Part shown: positions 1 to 13,299 of the stretch, piece after piece | Position numbering within the stretch: the first letter of the stretch is position 1 | How the letters are laid out: each line of letters starts with the position of its first letter | Assembly (NCBI GenBank): GCA_029964075.1 | Contig: CM057142.1 | Span: forward strand, 5,471,770-5,535,769 | DNA: 64,000 nucleotides | DNA from: Patiria pectinifera | Taxonomy: Eukaryota > Echinodermata > Asteroidea > Valvatida > Asterinidae | Reading direction: 5' to 3' | Position numbers and translations under genes: made by a program | Notes under the pieces: generated by a model | Told to the model about the DNA's origin: nothing | The model's database searches: none | The model's input: the letters and a program-made list of their open reading frames with translations, nothing else

Positions 1-1496
1 TCAGTCACCAGTTTACCTAGTTGTGTTCTTTAAATGATTATTTTTTAAAATACTTATGTCCAAATGGCAGCGCCCAGCTCTTCAAGTGGCACTGAGTGGT
101 TAGCAGCTTTTTAAATCTTCAAAAATAATCGCCAGTGATACATAAATTCGATTTCAAGATTTCTGATGTAGGAACGGCAACTTTCAGCTCCCGACAGACA
201 TGTATACCGTATTAGAAAATGTCTGCGCATAATGTTCAGCACACTAGAATTGACCACAGTGATTCTTGTTCCAGGGTTCTCCTTTGAAGTGTCCCACATA
301 TCAGGAATAGCGACCTCTGCCTGAACTCCTCATATCACAGTTGGCAATCAGCACATACTCACGTATGTACAGGGAATGCATGGACACGAAAATGTTCGAG
401 ATTTAACATTCCTGCACACCATCAAGTAGTGCAGAAAAAATAAACCCTCCACAGAAATGGACCCTCATTCACATTTCGAAAATGCCAGTGAAGACATCTT
501 CATGTTTACATGTAGTGTTCACATGATATGTACATGTACATTTACATGGGTAACTGTCGTTCTCAAAGGTACATGTAGTCCGTTGTCACAGAGCGCTGTC
601 TCTTCATAACTACATGTACATGCATCAACTAGTCTAATTTAATGCCTGTTCATACTTTCAGGCATGAGAATGAATTTCAATGAAAAAAAAGGACACAAAA
701 CAGGGGAAAAAAAGATGTGAAATCAGGCAAAAAAGCCCCAATACAGGCTCAAAATAAATAAAAATGCGGAAATTTGGGCAACAAAAAAACAGGAATTCCT
801 GTTTAAACAGGAAGATTCTCATGCCTGTACTTTGCGCGAACGCGAATTTGTGATGTCATTGCAAGTATTCACGCTGCTAATTCGTAAAAAAAAAATGAGC
901 ACATGTCACGTCAGCAAATTTCGCAGTGCATATTTCCTTTGTCCAATTCACTTTGCATTCGCAAACATACATGCACATGTGCATGATTTGCATAACATGT
1001 ACATACATGTACATAGTATACATGTACACGTCCCCTTTTTCAATGTGTTTCCACCACTTCAAGTCGTTTCCGCCAGCGTGCACATGAAAAGATTAAAGAC
1101 CACCGGCCCGCATGTACTGGATTATTCCAGCAGTACAGCTTTGGGCCTTTTTATCATCAATATCTCATTTATAACTCAAAGTGAATCATCGTTCTTTGTG
1201 CATCGGGAAACACTGTCAGACTGATTCTAATCGCGAGGCCTCGCGGCTACCGCGCACGCATTAAAAAAAAAATTCTCTCTCTCTCTCTCCCGTCTCTCAG
1301 CGAGGGGACAATCAGCGAGATTGAATCAATAAGAATTATCTCACTTTAATCGGGCAGCTGAGGCGACAGAAGCCGGGGAGGCCACTGGCGTCTTGATGGA
1401 GGCATCTGTGATGTCTTAGCATTAGAGGAGATGGCATTGTCAGCTTAGACCTACCATAAGCTCATTCAGCCAAACATCTGCGAGTGCTGTCTGTCC
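1..1496. other. Left-edge non-coding sequence, no gene recognised
   Basis: AT-rich spacer with dispersed ACATGTACATGTA-type simple sequence (520-620, 990-1030) and a (CT)n tract at 1271-1290. Open frames here show no family similarity. It would belong to the GALNT first intron if that gene extends past the left edge. Confidence 0.5.
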
Positions 1497-2180
1497 TTAA
1501 CCCTAACTCCCTCGGCAGATTTTTGCTACGATCCTTCCTGAATCCTCCAAAAATCCTCCACTGAGCAGGAAACTGGATAGAAAAATGTTTGGACCGGACT
1601 GTACGTTTCAGGTCTTCAAGCTCCATCTTCATCAATCCAGCATTCTGAAAGATCTGACAGCATTGAAGCCGGTGCAGACTATGTTACCTGTAGCGTCATG
1701 CCGACAGGCAACCGCCGGGCAACCCAAACATTTAAGCATATTTTACACGTTCTTTGGCCCACATTAACCCTAACTCCCTTGGCCTTTTTGCTAGGATGTA
1801 GCCTTAATCCTGCAAAATCCTCAAATTGGCCTCATGGAAAAATAGCATATAGCCTCCATCCTGCAAATTCCTACGTTATTTCTTGAATATGGTCCATGGA
1901 GGGGTGACCACTGCCTGAATCCTGCAAAATCCTCCGGCTATGACTGTCAATAGGCTGAGGCAGAGGCAGTGACATCCTGGAGCAGTGCGGAGGATGTCAA
2001 GTATAATCAAGGACTAAATTTATGCACAGCTGAGCATAAACAACACAAGGTCCGGCCCAAGACCTTGACACAGTGCATACTCCGAAATCAGCAACGCACT
2101 TTGGCCATGTAACCTCAATCCTGCAAATTCCTCCAATTTGCAAAAAAGGATTTTGGAGGATTCAGGGCGGTTAGGGTTAA
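1497..2180. mobile_element. TTAA-site element with CCCTAA ends
   Basis: Begins TTAACCCTAACTCCC and ends GGTTAGGGTTAA. The interior repeats variants of AATCCTCCAAAATCCTCC and an internal TTAACCCTAACTCCCT at 1764, so it may be two related copies. TTAA plus CCCT ends is piggyBac-like; no transposase is present. Confidence 0.55.
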
Positions 2181-2203
2181 ACAGTAAATTATGTCAACAT
2201 AAT

Positions 2204-2490
2204 GTGGAGTCAGGTTGGCATAGCAGTACTTTCCTCGCCTTCCACTGCTGTGACCTGGGTTTGAATCCCGCCTCGGGGCCTATATGTGGATTGGGTTTTC
2301 AGTCCCTGCCTGATTCCGTGGGTTTCCCCAGAATATTTTTCTGAGCTTTTCTTCCCACCTGTAATAAAACTGTAACTTCTTCTCATTGTCTTCTTTCCAC
2401 AGGTTTCTTCAGGCTTGTGAGCTACAGTGCCTAGGGCGCTTTTGAGGAATCCTTGGTTTCATTACCAGAAATGATTAATAATAATAACGG
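2204..2490 (+). mobile_element. tRNA-derived SINE, family A
   Basis: The head carries a B box (GGGTTTGAATCCC), followed by a body with GGATTGGGTTTTCAGTCCC and TGATTCCGTGGGTTTCCCC, and an AATAATAA tail. A second copy lies at 17880-18085 on the other strand. Confidence 0.7.
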
Positions 2491-2987
2491 TAAAAGTCAA
2501 AACAATTCGTACTTCAACAGGTATACTGCGCATGCAGTGCCGAAGAGAACCGTTTGCTGAAATTCAGCATCACGTGACCACAACATCCACTTTTGTAAAC
2601 AAATGTCACAAGGTCTATACCCTTAGTACGGTATAATGTTCAGTGAAAAATTTTATTTTGTTGATTACTCCTTTCCAGCAAATTATGTAAGGAAACCATA
2701 CATTGAAAGTACTAACTAGCAGCAACCATGCAAACACAGTAAAGCTGTGCAGAAAAATATTGCCAAGTACCGATACATGTACAGTACAGGCCAAGCAAAA
2801 ACTATCTGCAAAGTCACAGGCAACATTCGTAGCATGGCATATTGGCTGAAAGCTTGTTTTTGCTAAGAAAAAAATGTTTGTGCTTATCAGATGTTTGCGC
2901 TAAACAACTCGATCAAATTGGCCCTTGAGCTTTACCAACTCAAATGTGCAAACACAACTTCACCCACCTAAAAGCTTTAATATTCCA

Positions 2988-3216
2988 GGCCCCAATTTCA
3001 TGGCTCTGCTTACTGTAGCAAGACAATTCTGTGCTAATGGTTAGCGTATTTTCACAGGTTAGCGAGGAATTCTGGCTTATGCGCATGCGTACATTCTGTA
3101 ACTAAGAATTCTGTGCTTACAAGGTTAGCACAGAATTTTCCTGCTAGGGCTGTTAGCACAGAATGGTGATCGTAAGCATAGAATTATGTGATAAGCAGAG
3201 CCATGAAATTGGGCCC
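2988..3216. mobile_element. MITE with GGGCCCAATTTCATGGC ends
   Basis: Inverted ends GGCCCCAATTTCATGGCTCT and the complement of AGCAGAGCCATGAAATTGGG, with internal GTTAGCACAGAATT repeats. Related end fragments occur at 15236-15290 and 16325-16475. Confidence 0.65.
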
Positions 3217-4029
3217 TGTTTTTTTTACGGAGCTGCTAGGCTCAAACATTGCTATAACTTAAGCACAGATAATATTTGCTTTAATATCAGACAGAGGTTA
3301 CCGCCCAATATGTCATGCAAAGAATACTGCTCGACTGGTACTCAGCAGATTTTTGCTGAGCAGATACATTGTAAAATTGCTAAGCAACCTTTTTCTACTT
3401 TGCTATTGTGATTTGCACTATTGGTGATCGTGCAAAATTTGTTTATATGCGTTTGTGCGATCTATCGATCATGTAGGAAATCTCAAACTTTACTTCCTTT
3501 TTCCAAAACAATCTTCCATAGCCGTGAATTAGAAGGAAAAGGCAAGTGACCAAGAGCAACGCAATCGATTGAAGGCAGCACGATTGACCGACAAGGCGGC
3601 ACAAATGACCGACAGCACAGCGCGACTGACCAATCGTGCAATAGCGCACTGAGATCCACCGATCACACCCAACAGCTCGGCGAATTTGGGCCCAGGTGTT
3701 TCCGTCCAGCCCAGCTTCAACAGCCTGACACTCTGTGCATGTCATTAACCCAATTCCTACCAAATGGACAGGCGACACACTAGATCGAATGCCCAGTCAT
3801 GATAATTCATCTGTTGTATACCTATCAGGTTTATAGGTAGGTGTTAAAGTCTGGGGAGTTTACACAATGTAATGGGATGTCACTTCAGTATCAAGTTTCT
3901 GAAAAGGGCTGATAATTTTTAAATAGGTGGGTTTTTTTTGGAAGGGGGGGTTGAGGGAGGGTATGCCTTCCTGTTTGAAATTCAATAGCGTTCAAAAATT
4001 CACAAATGTGACTGGATCTCACGAAATGA

Positions 4030-4366
4030 AACTTATCCCTAACCCCCTAGGCCCTTTTTGCTAAGAACCATCCTCAATCCTCCAAAATGTTTCACTTACG
4101 TTCAAATGAAGGATACCCAGCGCCTCAATCCTTAACAAATGTCAGACAGTCCTGCCTCTCAAAATGCATTTATCCTCAATCCTCTAAAACCCTCCTCCTC
4201 TTCAAACACCATTCATCTTCAATCCTCAAAAATCCTCACGTGCTGCAACACCACTCATACTCCATCCTCCAAAATCCTCATGTTTCTCAAAAACCATTCA
4301 TCCTAAATCCTCCAAAATCCTCCAAAACCGCCAGGAGGATGTTGGAGGATTGAGGTGGGTTAGGGT
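4030..4366. mobile_element. CCCTAA-ended minisatellite-like element
   Basis: Starts CCCTAACCCCCTAGG and ends GGTGGGTTAGGGTTTTAA; the interior is about ten degenerate CAATCCTCCAAAATCCTC units. Same group as 1497-2180 but with decayed ends. Confidence 0.5.
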
Positions 4367-6216
4367 TTTAAGGACATGTAAGGCCAATTTTGTATGTGCT
4401 CTTGATTTTCAAAAAAATGTATCACTTAGTTCGAAGTCTTTATGTACATGTACGTGTTCATTGTGTGTCTGAAAGGTTGAGTGTTTCTATTTATAATATT
4501 CTGTTCAAAGGTCAATTACTCAAAGTATGTAGCTCTGACAACTTGTGACTCATCCAATGGGGTTGGCTAACAAATGAAACAATATTTTCTTTACAAATTT
4601 GAGAGTAGCAGTCTTCATTTTGCTCTTTCCTTCTGAAGTAACTGCTCTGTCCCCTGTTCCTCATATCATACCTTGCAGCCTGTGACCCATCCCCTCGTTC
4701 AGCAGAGCACCTTTAAACCAAAGGAAACTGCACCTCTAGTGGACCGTGCCCTGCACTGTTCTACTTAACATTTCTAATTTTGTTTTGATGAGCGTTTCTG
4801 CTTCCTGAGTTTCCGGACACTGCTCGTCAAGATTCTGACCAACTGAGATGTGCTCCATGCCTTTCCCCGGCCCTCTCCCACCCCCATGTAAATGAAGTCC
4901 CCGCAAGAATTCAAATCAATATCGTGGGTATGCTCCTTAATAGCACTGCGGATCGGAATTTTCATTTCACCGGTCCCTCAACGCGGACAGAATCTCCCAA
5001 TGGTGTTCCGAGTAGCCACTCCGGTTTCATGTTCGAGCACGTTTCTGTGTAAACTCAATTAATTCGGCAAACACGCTGAGAATGTGCAGCGGCGGCCACT
5101 TTTATGAGTTCCCCTCGGTCCCCGTGAGTACAGTCGAAGCAGAGGGGAAGTTCAGCCTTGCACGTAAAACAAAGGTGGTCCAACCTTATGGTGAGCACTG
5201 TGTAATGGTTCACTGAAGAAAAAAAATGCCGGAGGGGGGAAAGGGGAGTGGAATTAACGGATATAGAAAAATAGACCTGGTGGGGGGTGATTATATTTCC
5301 AAGTCCATTACCCAGGCAAATGTAGTGAAACGTTCAATCATGGTTCAGTGACGTCCGAGCAGCGTCTCAGGGATAATGTGTTGATATGTGGTGTGTATCG
5401 GTACATACATGTGGTTGGATGTCAGGACGGACTTCCTTGCTGTTCAATAAGGGTTTCATCGAGTGGTGGACATGTAGCATTCAATTACTTTCTGATTGTG
5501 TCACAAAGATACGTGGCACTGTGCTGAAATGTGGTGTGTATCGATCAGTGTATACATGTGGTTGGATATTAAGAAAGGATTTCCCTGCTGTTCACGGACA
5601 GGTGTTCATACTGTGCAAGTGAATGTAACCTCACTAGTCACTATAAATAGTGTCTATCAGCTAAAGTCGCAAGGGCCACGTCACAAGAACCCATTTTCAC
5701 AGGCAACTTGGAGCCACCCAAATGCACTGCAATCTCAGGGTACCCTCCGGCAGTACATTTTTATGACAGTTATCCTCATAATGTATAACAAAAATTTCAG
5801 CTTCCCTGTAATTTTTTTTTCTTGGACATATGAATGTAAGTAACCAGTTGCATGTATGGCCTTCAGCAGTTTGCTAATGGCAACTCACCAGCCGAAAAAT
5901 TACTCTCTGTCTAGACAGAACACAAACTCCCATTCAGGACGCACACCTAAAAGAACAAATAAACCACAGGCTTTAACCTTCCCTCCTACCAAATCCCCCC
6001 CCCAAAAAAAGGGCAAGTAGCTTTTAACATGATTGAAGCTTTAGGCAATACATGTATAACACATGCATGAACATGTGTTAAAGTGGTGTACACATATATG
6101 TGGATATGATGCATTCAGGACTCTGGATGCTACAAATATATGTGACGGAAAAACGCTGTGTTGTGTTGCACCAAAATTACACCTCCGATTGTTGCTAGAA
6201 GAAGTCTGTTGATAGG
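4367..6216. other. Non-coding spacer with a CpG-richer patch
   Basis: No gene recognised. The segment 4950-5170 is GC- and CpG-richer than its surroundings and has no repeat signature. The open frame 4774-4965 (-) next to it resembles nothing I know. 5380-5600 holds a tandem duplication around GTGGTGTGTATCG. Confidence 0.35.
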
Positions 6217-6568
6217 TTAAACCTCCTGCTGTCTGAACAGTCACAGACAGTAAAAAATTCAATCCTCTTCCCCTGCCATGCCTTTTACACCTAGGATAGT
6301 CACCAACAGTTGAATCATATTTCAAGCAAGCACTGTGACTAGTCAAATTCAGTCAACAGATAAAACCAGACAAGGTTGTAGGCACAGCTGGCTTATCAAT
6401 CACCTACAGTCAAAGCATAGCTGTATCAAGTGACATAAACAGTCACAGCCACTCAATCCTGCTTTATGTCAGCTGGAAGCTCTTCACTCTTAAAACAGTC
6501 ACTTGATTGCGTTTGACTGAAAGGACAATTTTGCAAAGAATGCATGCATGTTTAAATACAAGGGTTAA
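6217..6568 (+). mobile_element. TTAA element, CCCTCC-ended family, copy 1
   Basis: Contains CAGTCACAGACAGTAAAAAA, a GACTAGTC core, AGGCACAGCTGGCTTATCA and AACAGTCACTTGATT, and ends AGGGTTAA. Further copies lie at 28167-28513 (-), 36490-36618 (partial) and 49419-49886. Confidence 0.65.
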
Positions 6569-7532
6569 AGAGACTTGCTCAAAAGACACCATGTCCATCT
6601 AATACAAAAAAAACACTGTTTGGGCCAAGGTAATAGGAGGACAATAATTGAAATGACCTGTAATTTGAAATTCAGCAGAGGGCAAGTCCAAGAATTCACA
6701 CTCACACACACTATATCCCATATGTAACAAAAGTTCAATGCTCTAAGATATTTATGGATTTCAATGTCTCTTAATTCCTCTGTTGGGCATCTGCGAGGAG
6801 AATACCCACAAGAATTTTTATGTTATTAGTCTTTGCGATTATGCAATTAAAGAAAACATGGTGCTACATATGAGGCAAACAGGGGACAACAATACCCCTC
6901 GAGCCTCTCGGCTGAGGGGTAAAAAGGGGACCTTTTCTTGGACTTACCGTACATGTAACCTTGAGCAAAGGAAATTCATAGACCTGAACCCTTGACCTTT
7001 GAAGTGTCACTCCAATTGGGGGAGTAACATGTAGGGTAGGGAGAGGGGAAGTGCTCCTGAACACCTCATATTTTCATATTTCCACAAGAGCAGCCTGCAG
7101 GAATTTAAGGGGAAATTCTCATTTTTCATTAACAAGTATACCAAACATATTCATACCAAACATATTTTGGGGGTTGAAAAAGAAATGAACAGAACAGGAT
7201 ATTGAAAGTGAACATTTTTGTTTTACATGTAAATCCACAGTGTACTGTTCTTAGAATGAAAAAAAATGTAAATTGTCACATTCATGTAAGTTCCATTACT
7301 AAGAAATATGTGTATGGTGCAAAGATTGCACACAAAAATTACTCTTCAACCCGTATTTTTCTTGTTCAGTAGAACACTGCTCCATTTAACATCCCCTTTG
7401 ACCCTCAACTTCAATGTACAATTTATGTCCCACTGAGTTTACTATGGAAATGCTTCACTGCACCCAAGTTGAACGTATAATTGTGGCCATTCAATATATT
7501 TGACTGGCGGCATTTTTCAAACAAGCTTCAGC

Positions 7533-7817
7533 TTAACCCTAAAGGGGCCGGGGGGGGGGCGGAATCCGCCCCCCCCCCCTCAACATTTTCCGTGATAGCC
7601 TCTACGCGCCGTGAAAACTGATTTTCGCATATACGTCGTGTACACAGAGCAGAATTGCCATTCGTACATATGAATAATTAATTAGCCATAATTCCAAAAC
7701 ATATATATAAATAACATATATATAAATAACATATGAATAATTAATTAGCCATAATTCCAAAACCCTTTGACCCCCGGCTGAGAAGTGGTCAAAATAACCC
7801 GGCCCCTTTAGGGTTAA
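7533..7817. mobile_element. Intact TTAA MITE with 16-bp perfect TIRs
   Basis: TTAA flanks CCCTAAAGGGGCCGGG, whose exact reverse complement precedes the right TTAA. The interior has a direct duplication of CATATGAATAATTAATTAGC at 7667 and 7731 around an (AT)n core. No coding capacity. Confidence 0.85.
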
Positions 7818-8699
7818 GGAAGGTGACACCATACTCGTGATTATTACTGCTCATTTGGTATTTTACTTTCAATTTTCCAATTTTTTTGTCATGAAGTGTC
7901 ACTTTGAAATAAATGTACCCCGAATAAATGAAACAAGTTGTACATGTACATCTGAGCCAAAGAGAATCTCATGCAAATAACTGTCTGCACCGGGCATGTA
8001 ATGGATACAGTTTGTCGGACACCTGCAAATCAAATGCACCAGCAGTCATGCATAAAGATGAGGATGTCTGCAAACGTCTTTAGAAGGGATCTTAGGGCAT
8101 TGAAATTCAAAGAGACCGATTCTTTAAATTGAAAAAAAAACTTTACATGCATGATTATGGCTGGCACTGATGTAAGCATTTCTTTCAATTACCCATTCGT
8201 CACGAAAAACTGAATTTCGTTGAGACCCATCTGGAATATGTAAGTGTTTACAACAAATCTGATAGAGCCTTTGCATATGTGCACTGCAACAAATATCAAG
8301 GAATGTAATTTCACCATCTGGGCCCTTGCCATTAGACCTACCAGTAGAACAATTTTGGCAAAGTGCCACATGCTGCATTGCTTCAAAATGCCACCTGTGC
8401 CAAAAAAACCAGATGTATTGCATTGGGGAATTTCTCCCAAGCTTCCCCGAAAAATGAAGCAGTCATAGTTCACAGGAAGAGATTCTCTGAATCCTGCCGA
8501 ATGGTCATTCCTTCCATTTCTTTCACTTCAAGCATGGGCTATCTAAGTTGGTTCGAGACACCCCAGATGTATATTTTACAATACATACATGTACAGTGTA
8601 TATATATTGTAAATTCGCCTGAGCTGCGCACAACTCTAAGGAATGTTTTGCGAATGCTCATAATTTCAAAGCACATGTGCTCTACTGGAAAATCCCATT

Positions 8700-9139
8700 T
8701 AGGGGTGTGCATTTACGGGTAGTATGGGTATCTGGTACCCTATTGAAAAAAAACCGGGTACCCGTTAAAGAACCAACCCCAAAATTTAAATCTCAGAAGT
8801 TGCTGTAAAGGTTGTCTATTAAGGTCCGCCAGATAATACTACCACATTGGAGCGTTGATACAGCAAGATACGCACATGTACACTGAGCTCACTAGGCCTG
8901 CATGTACCATAGCTTGAAGTTGCATTTTCATAAGCATCATCAACGTGAATCTGTTTTGTTTTTCCATTCAGCCTGAATGTCATTTTTGAAAATTCTCCAT
9001 AAACACATTGACATTCAAAACCTTTCTTTTTCATCGTCTGAGAAGTAAATGTAACTGTAAAGTTGGTTACGGGTAATCGATTCCATAATTTTGGAACCGA
9101 TTCCTGACATCTGCGGTCGGGTACCGATGCACGGCCCTA
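8700..9139. mobile_element. hAT-type MITE with 8-bp target duplication
   Basis: Starts TAGGGGTGTGCAT and ends ATGCACGGCCCTA, flanked by ATCCCATT at 8692-8699 and 9140-9147. Contains GGGTACCCG motifs near both ends. Duplication size and TIR form fit hAT. Confidence 0.8.
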
Positions 9140-9641
9140 ATCCCATTTGATGGATTTCCTTGCTAATGAACTGTACGGAGAAATGTACATTTTAAAACGG
9201 AAACAAAAAATGTGACTGCATGTACATGTACACTCTACACTCTATTAAGGCTAAGGACTGGAGACATGGAAAGACTATAAACATATGTACCACCAGACTA
9301 ATCCGGGGAACCAAATTACAAGTCACGACTGAAGCTTGCACGTAGGTCACCAGAGGCAGGCTGCTCTCAAAGTCAAGGCGTACAAGCTTTCTAGTAACTG
9401 TACTGGTTGAGGAGCATTTAGTGCTTGCATACACATGTATGGCCACCTACCGGTACATGTAAGTAATGGCAACTGGGCAATTCCACACCAAAGTGGACAC
9501 TGCTAAAAATTAGAAAATGTATGAAATCTTCAGAACTACACGTACAAGCATCACAACCTCAAATGTAGTATCCAATTTAAGGGGACAAGACCTTTCAATT
9601 GAGTGGTGTGCCAGTGAGATTGATATGGTCAAATGAGGTTG

Positions 9642-10228
9642 TAGCCTTCATCAAGACATTCAACGCTAGTGTCCAATGATTAATGGTCGGCCACCAACAA
9701 AACAGTAGCCGCGCGCCATGAAATCACACGTACTAGTACTGTACGAAGCGCGAAGAGCGACCTCGCGCGTCTAGGCTACGATACGCAAATCAGGTGGTGC
9801 TGAACCAATGCCTTGGAACATCAGTGGGCCACGGCTTATCTTTTTCTGGTAATTTTCGTTATTCTATCCCTGGATTTATATTGAGTTATATTTACTCTGC
9901 GGACTCCAAACTTGTTGCAGAATGTAGCCACACTATCCAGCTCTCTGTCCACGTAAAATATGAGCCTCCACGACCCAGTACCGAATAATAATCTCATCCT
10001 CATTCGCATACGGGCTCATCACTGGTAATCCAGCAACAAAATAAAGAAACACATTTAAGCCAAGGCTCACGGATGTTCCAAGGCGTTCTTTCAGCACTAG
10101 CTGATTTGCATATTGTAGCCTAGCCATGTGAGGTCGCTGTTTGTGTTTCGCGCAGTACGTGTGAGTGCATTGTTTGCGGCCAACCATCGATCATCAGACT
10201 CTATCATTGAATGCCTTGACCAAGGCTA
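9642..10228. mobile_element. Mutator-like foldback element, 9-bp target duplication
   Basis: ATGAGGTTG flanks both sides (9633-9641, 10229-10237). The ends TAGCCTTCATCAAGACATTC and the complement of GAATGCCTTGACCAAGGCTA align without gaps for 51 bases and, with gaps, for roughly 200. Long diverged TIRs plus a 9-bp duplication are typical of MULE-derived elements. No transposase. Confidence 0.75.
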
Positions 10229-11015
10229 ATGAGGTTGCAGATTTAGTCTGAAGGTTATCTCTATTGTAGACATACTGCACCCAGAAAATCTAACCCTTCC
10301 GAAGCGATTTTCTTATATTTTGATTTAACTGCCGTGCCCAGGAATAACATCCCAATGTTGTATTCTGAATGTGCTTCAGGGTTACTGTTCAATCTTAGGC
10401 CAAGTCCAAATTACTTGGCTACGGCTGACTACAGTAACACACATGTCTATGGGAACCAAACATGGACACTTGTAAAAATTGCAAGCCGTTTGGACTCAGG
10501 CTTAGATTGTGGATTTGTGGATTATGCTGATCCGTCCTGGGAGGCAGAAAGCAACCCAAAAAATGCCAAGAAATTAACTTCCAAACTCAACGACTGATTG
10601 AATCATACATAACAAACTCATTATAATCATCCATGTCATAAATTACAGCACACCATAAATTACCAAAACATTAACGCATAAACATAGACACTGCACACAA
10701 TCCCATCTCCAAGTCACCCGCATCTACGGCCACACTTGCCAAGGTCAGGTGTAAGAGCCTAGTACTGTTTTTTTATTTATTTTTTTATTTTCCTTTCATA
10801 AATATTGAATCTTGTTTCACACTGCTTGGATGATCGAGATGAATAGGTCAATTCAATTGGAGATTCGTGGGTGACCCTGAAGTTGATTAACATCGATGTA
10901 CGGTACACCCTCATATACCGCTAGCTTCAATTGGCGTTTTCCAAACCTAGGCATGGTCCTCAGCTGTGGCATCAACTACAAATCGAGAATCGTTTTCAAG
11001 CCTTAAATGAATAAA

Positions 11016-11826
11016 GGAGGAGTGTGGCCAAGTGGTTGGAGTTTTCTAATACTCATGATCAGATGGTCAGGGGTTTGAATACAGTTGCTCGCCATATGTT
11101 GTGTCCTAGGGCAGGCTACATTACCCTGACTTGCCTTTCTCCACCAGGAATATAAATGGGTACCACTCCTTGCTGAGGAGTAATCTGTGATAGACTGGCA
11201 TCCTATCTTTAAAGGGAATATACAACATTTGCAAACATCGAAAAACAAACAACCAAATTTTTACCAAATACCTACAATGTAAGTGCTAGGATGTTGGTAA
11301 ATGACAGTCTAAAGCAACCTGTAAACTTATGGCACCTGGTGTGAAGTCATTTTCAAGAAAATGGTATATTTGTAAAAATTTCCAGCAGTGGTCGGCCGAC
11401 CACCGTTGGAAAAACCTAACTATTTTTCAACTATTGCTCCAAATTCACCATTAATTCAGTCCAAATTTTGTTTGCTATTTGGTTACATGTTCATGAACGT
11501 CTGCAGGCCAGCTAGACTGGTTCCCTTACCTTACAATTTTCCGGCATCTATAAATTGATCCATTTCATCTTTAGTGGAGTCGGGGAACCAGACTACAAGA
11601 ACAGTTTTGTTTTTCTTGGTTTTTCCAGCATTTTCGAACACAAAACTTCAAACATGTCAGTGTAACAATATTTGATCTATTATACTAACCCCTCAAATAG
11701 TTCATTTCTGAAAATTACAGCAAAAGCCAATGATGTACATGTATATTCCCTTTAAAATATTCCCAGTCTTGTCATGCCACAGAAACCAGCCTGATGAGCC
11801 ATATTGGCACAGAACAGACTTTACTT
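11016..11826 (+). mobile_element. SINE family B copy, split by a nested MITE
   Basis: The tRNA-like head (GGAGTGTGGCCAAGTGG, GGGGTTTGAATAC) and body (ATAAATGGGTACC) match the intact copy at 56574-56870. The match stops at 11208 and resumes at 11756 (CAGCCTGATG...GACTTTACTT). Confidence 0.8.
11209..11755. mobile_element. TTAA-AGGGAATATACA MITE nested in SINE B
   Basis: TTAA-AGGGAATATACA at the left and TGTATATTCCCT-TTAA at the right. The interior has GGTCGGCCGACC and an AGACTGGTTCCC segment shared in inverted order with 59141-59631. Confidence 0.85.
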
Positions 11827-13299
11827 ACATGTACTGATGTTTATAACATTGAAATACTCTATTTTTGCGTCGTGTGTTGTTAAACTTGATAATTGGAACA
11901 GAACACGGATGTATACGTTGAGCCAGAGTTTCCCAAGTCAGGGGCCTTGAAAAAAATTCAGAATCCAAAGCCAGTGACGAAATTGAGGTTTGGAAAAGGC
12001 AGGCATATACATGTATATGCTCATACCAGTATTGTACAGGTACATGCACAAGCATGCAGCCAGCAGAAGCCAGCAATTACTGATGGCGTTTTATACCAGA
12101 GTAGTTCTGATGGCCCACTTGATGGATTTTCAGATCAATAATGGAGCAGTGCGCCACACGATAAATTGTGGCTGTATAAACAGAGGCTTTTATTTTGGCT
12201 TGCGGCAAGATCAATGTTGCCTCACACACCAGAGTCTGGACTGAGCTCATACGTTTTAATAAAGGGGTGCACATATAAACAAAGTTCACGTGAATGGCAT
12301 TATTGTGTGAATAACATGTTGTATTTTAGGGTAATTTTCTTTTTTTCTTTTTTATATTTTGATGCATTTTATTATTGTTATGCACGTAGGCACTCATGCG
12401 TTTGACTGGTCATATTATATCACGAGTGTGACTTCAAATGAGCTGTAAACTGTAAACTAAGAAGTATGTAGGCCTACATGTACGTATTTGATAAATACGG
12501 TATTATTATTATTATTTCATTCCAATAAAATTGATCTAATATTAAAATAAACTTATTTTACATAATGTATTTCATTAAAAATTACATGTCAATGTATGTA
12601 AATGATGTTTCACAGCTAACTCTATTGAAGCTGAGTGACAAATTGTTTTGAAAGTATTTAATTAATTCTGACATGAACATTAAAACTTTCATGGAATTAA
12701 GTTAGTTGTTCTAAATTTAAACCAAAAAAGTGTGCACAATGTATGCCACATGCAGCGCCTGTAAATATTTCCTTGAAATGAAGAATGAACATTTTGTAGA
12801 GAAGGATACAATTGAACACCATTTGACTATCACATTGTGTCATGCATGAGTGGTTCCGTCCACTCATTGTCCGCTTCGTAGTCAGAGTGCCTACAGCAGT
12901 CAACCAGCTAAAACTACAACTGAAACATATGCAAACATGAGGGCTGTTTACACTTGTAGACACGTACAGCATTCTACACGTAGTTCAAACGCCTGGTAAA
13001 TGCTCCTAAGCCAGTCCTCGCCAAGTGTATGAACAAATTAACAAGGACTCTCATGCTAAGCACAGAAATTATTTGCTGAACAACAATGTGGTTATCATAC
13101 AAATAATGAATGTTTATGAGTGCAATGGTAAGAATAATTTCAATACAATCAATATATTGCAGACTTTGCAGGTGACTGTGACTTAATCTAAAACAAGAAA
13201 AGTGTGTCTTCCAACACAAATGCCCCTCCACCCCAACCGTCCCATAACTTGACACACTGCCACCCTCTTGATATGATCATTTATACGAGCTATCTGGTT
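11827..13299. other. Non-coding AT-rich spacer
   Basis: No gene or clear repeat ends recognised. Contains an ATT/TTA microsatellite near 12505-12520. Confidence 0.45.

Noticed and set aside
832-1224. Longest open frame near the left edge (+)
   Set aside because: Built from ACATGTACATG-type simple sequence (His/Val/Met repeats); low complexity.
4774-4965. Open frame with a basic C-terminus (-)
   Set aside because: Looks protein-like in composition but resembles no family I know, and is short and unsupported. Checked as a possible GALNT exon and did not fit.
10334-10597. Open frame of 87 codons (+)
   Set aside because: No ATG at the start, no recognisable family, no supporting splice signals; next to a foldback element.
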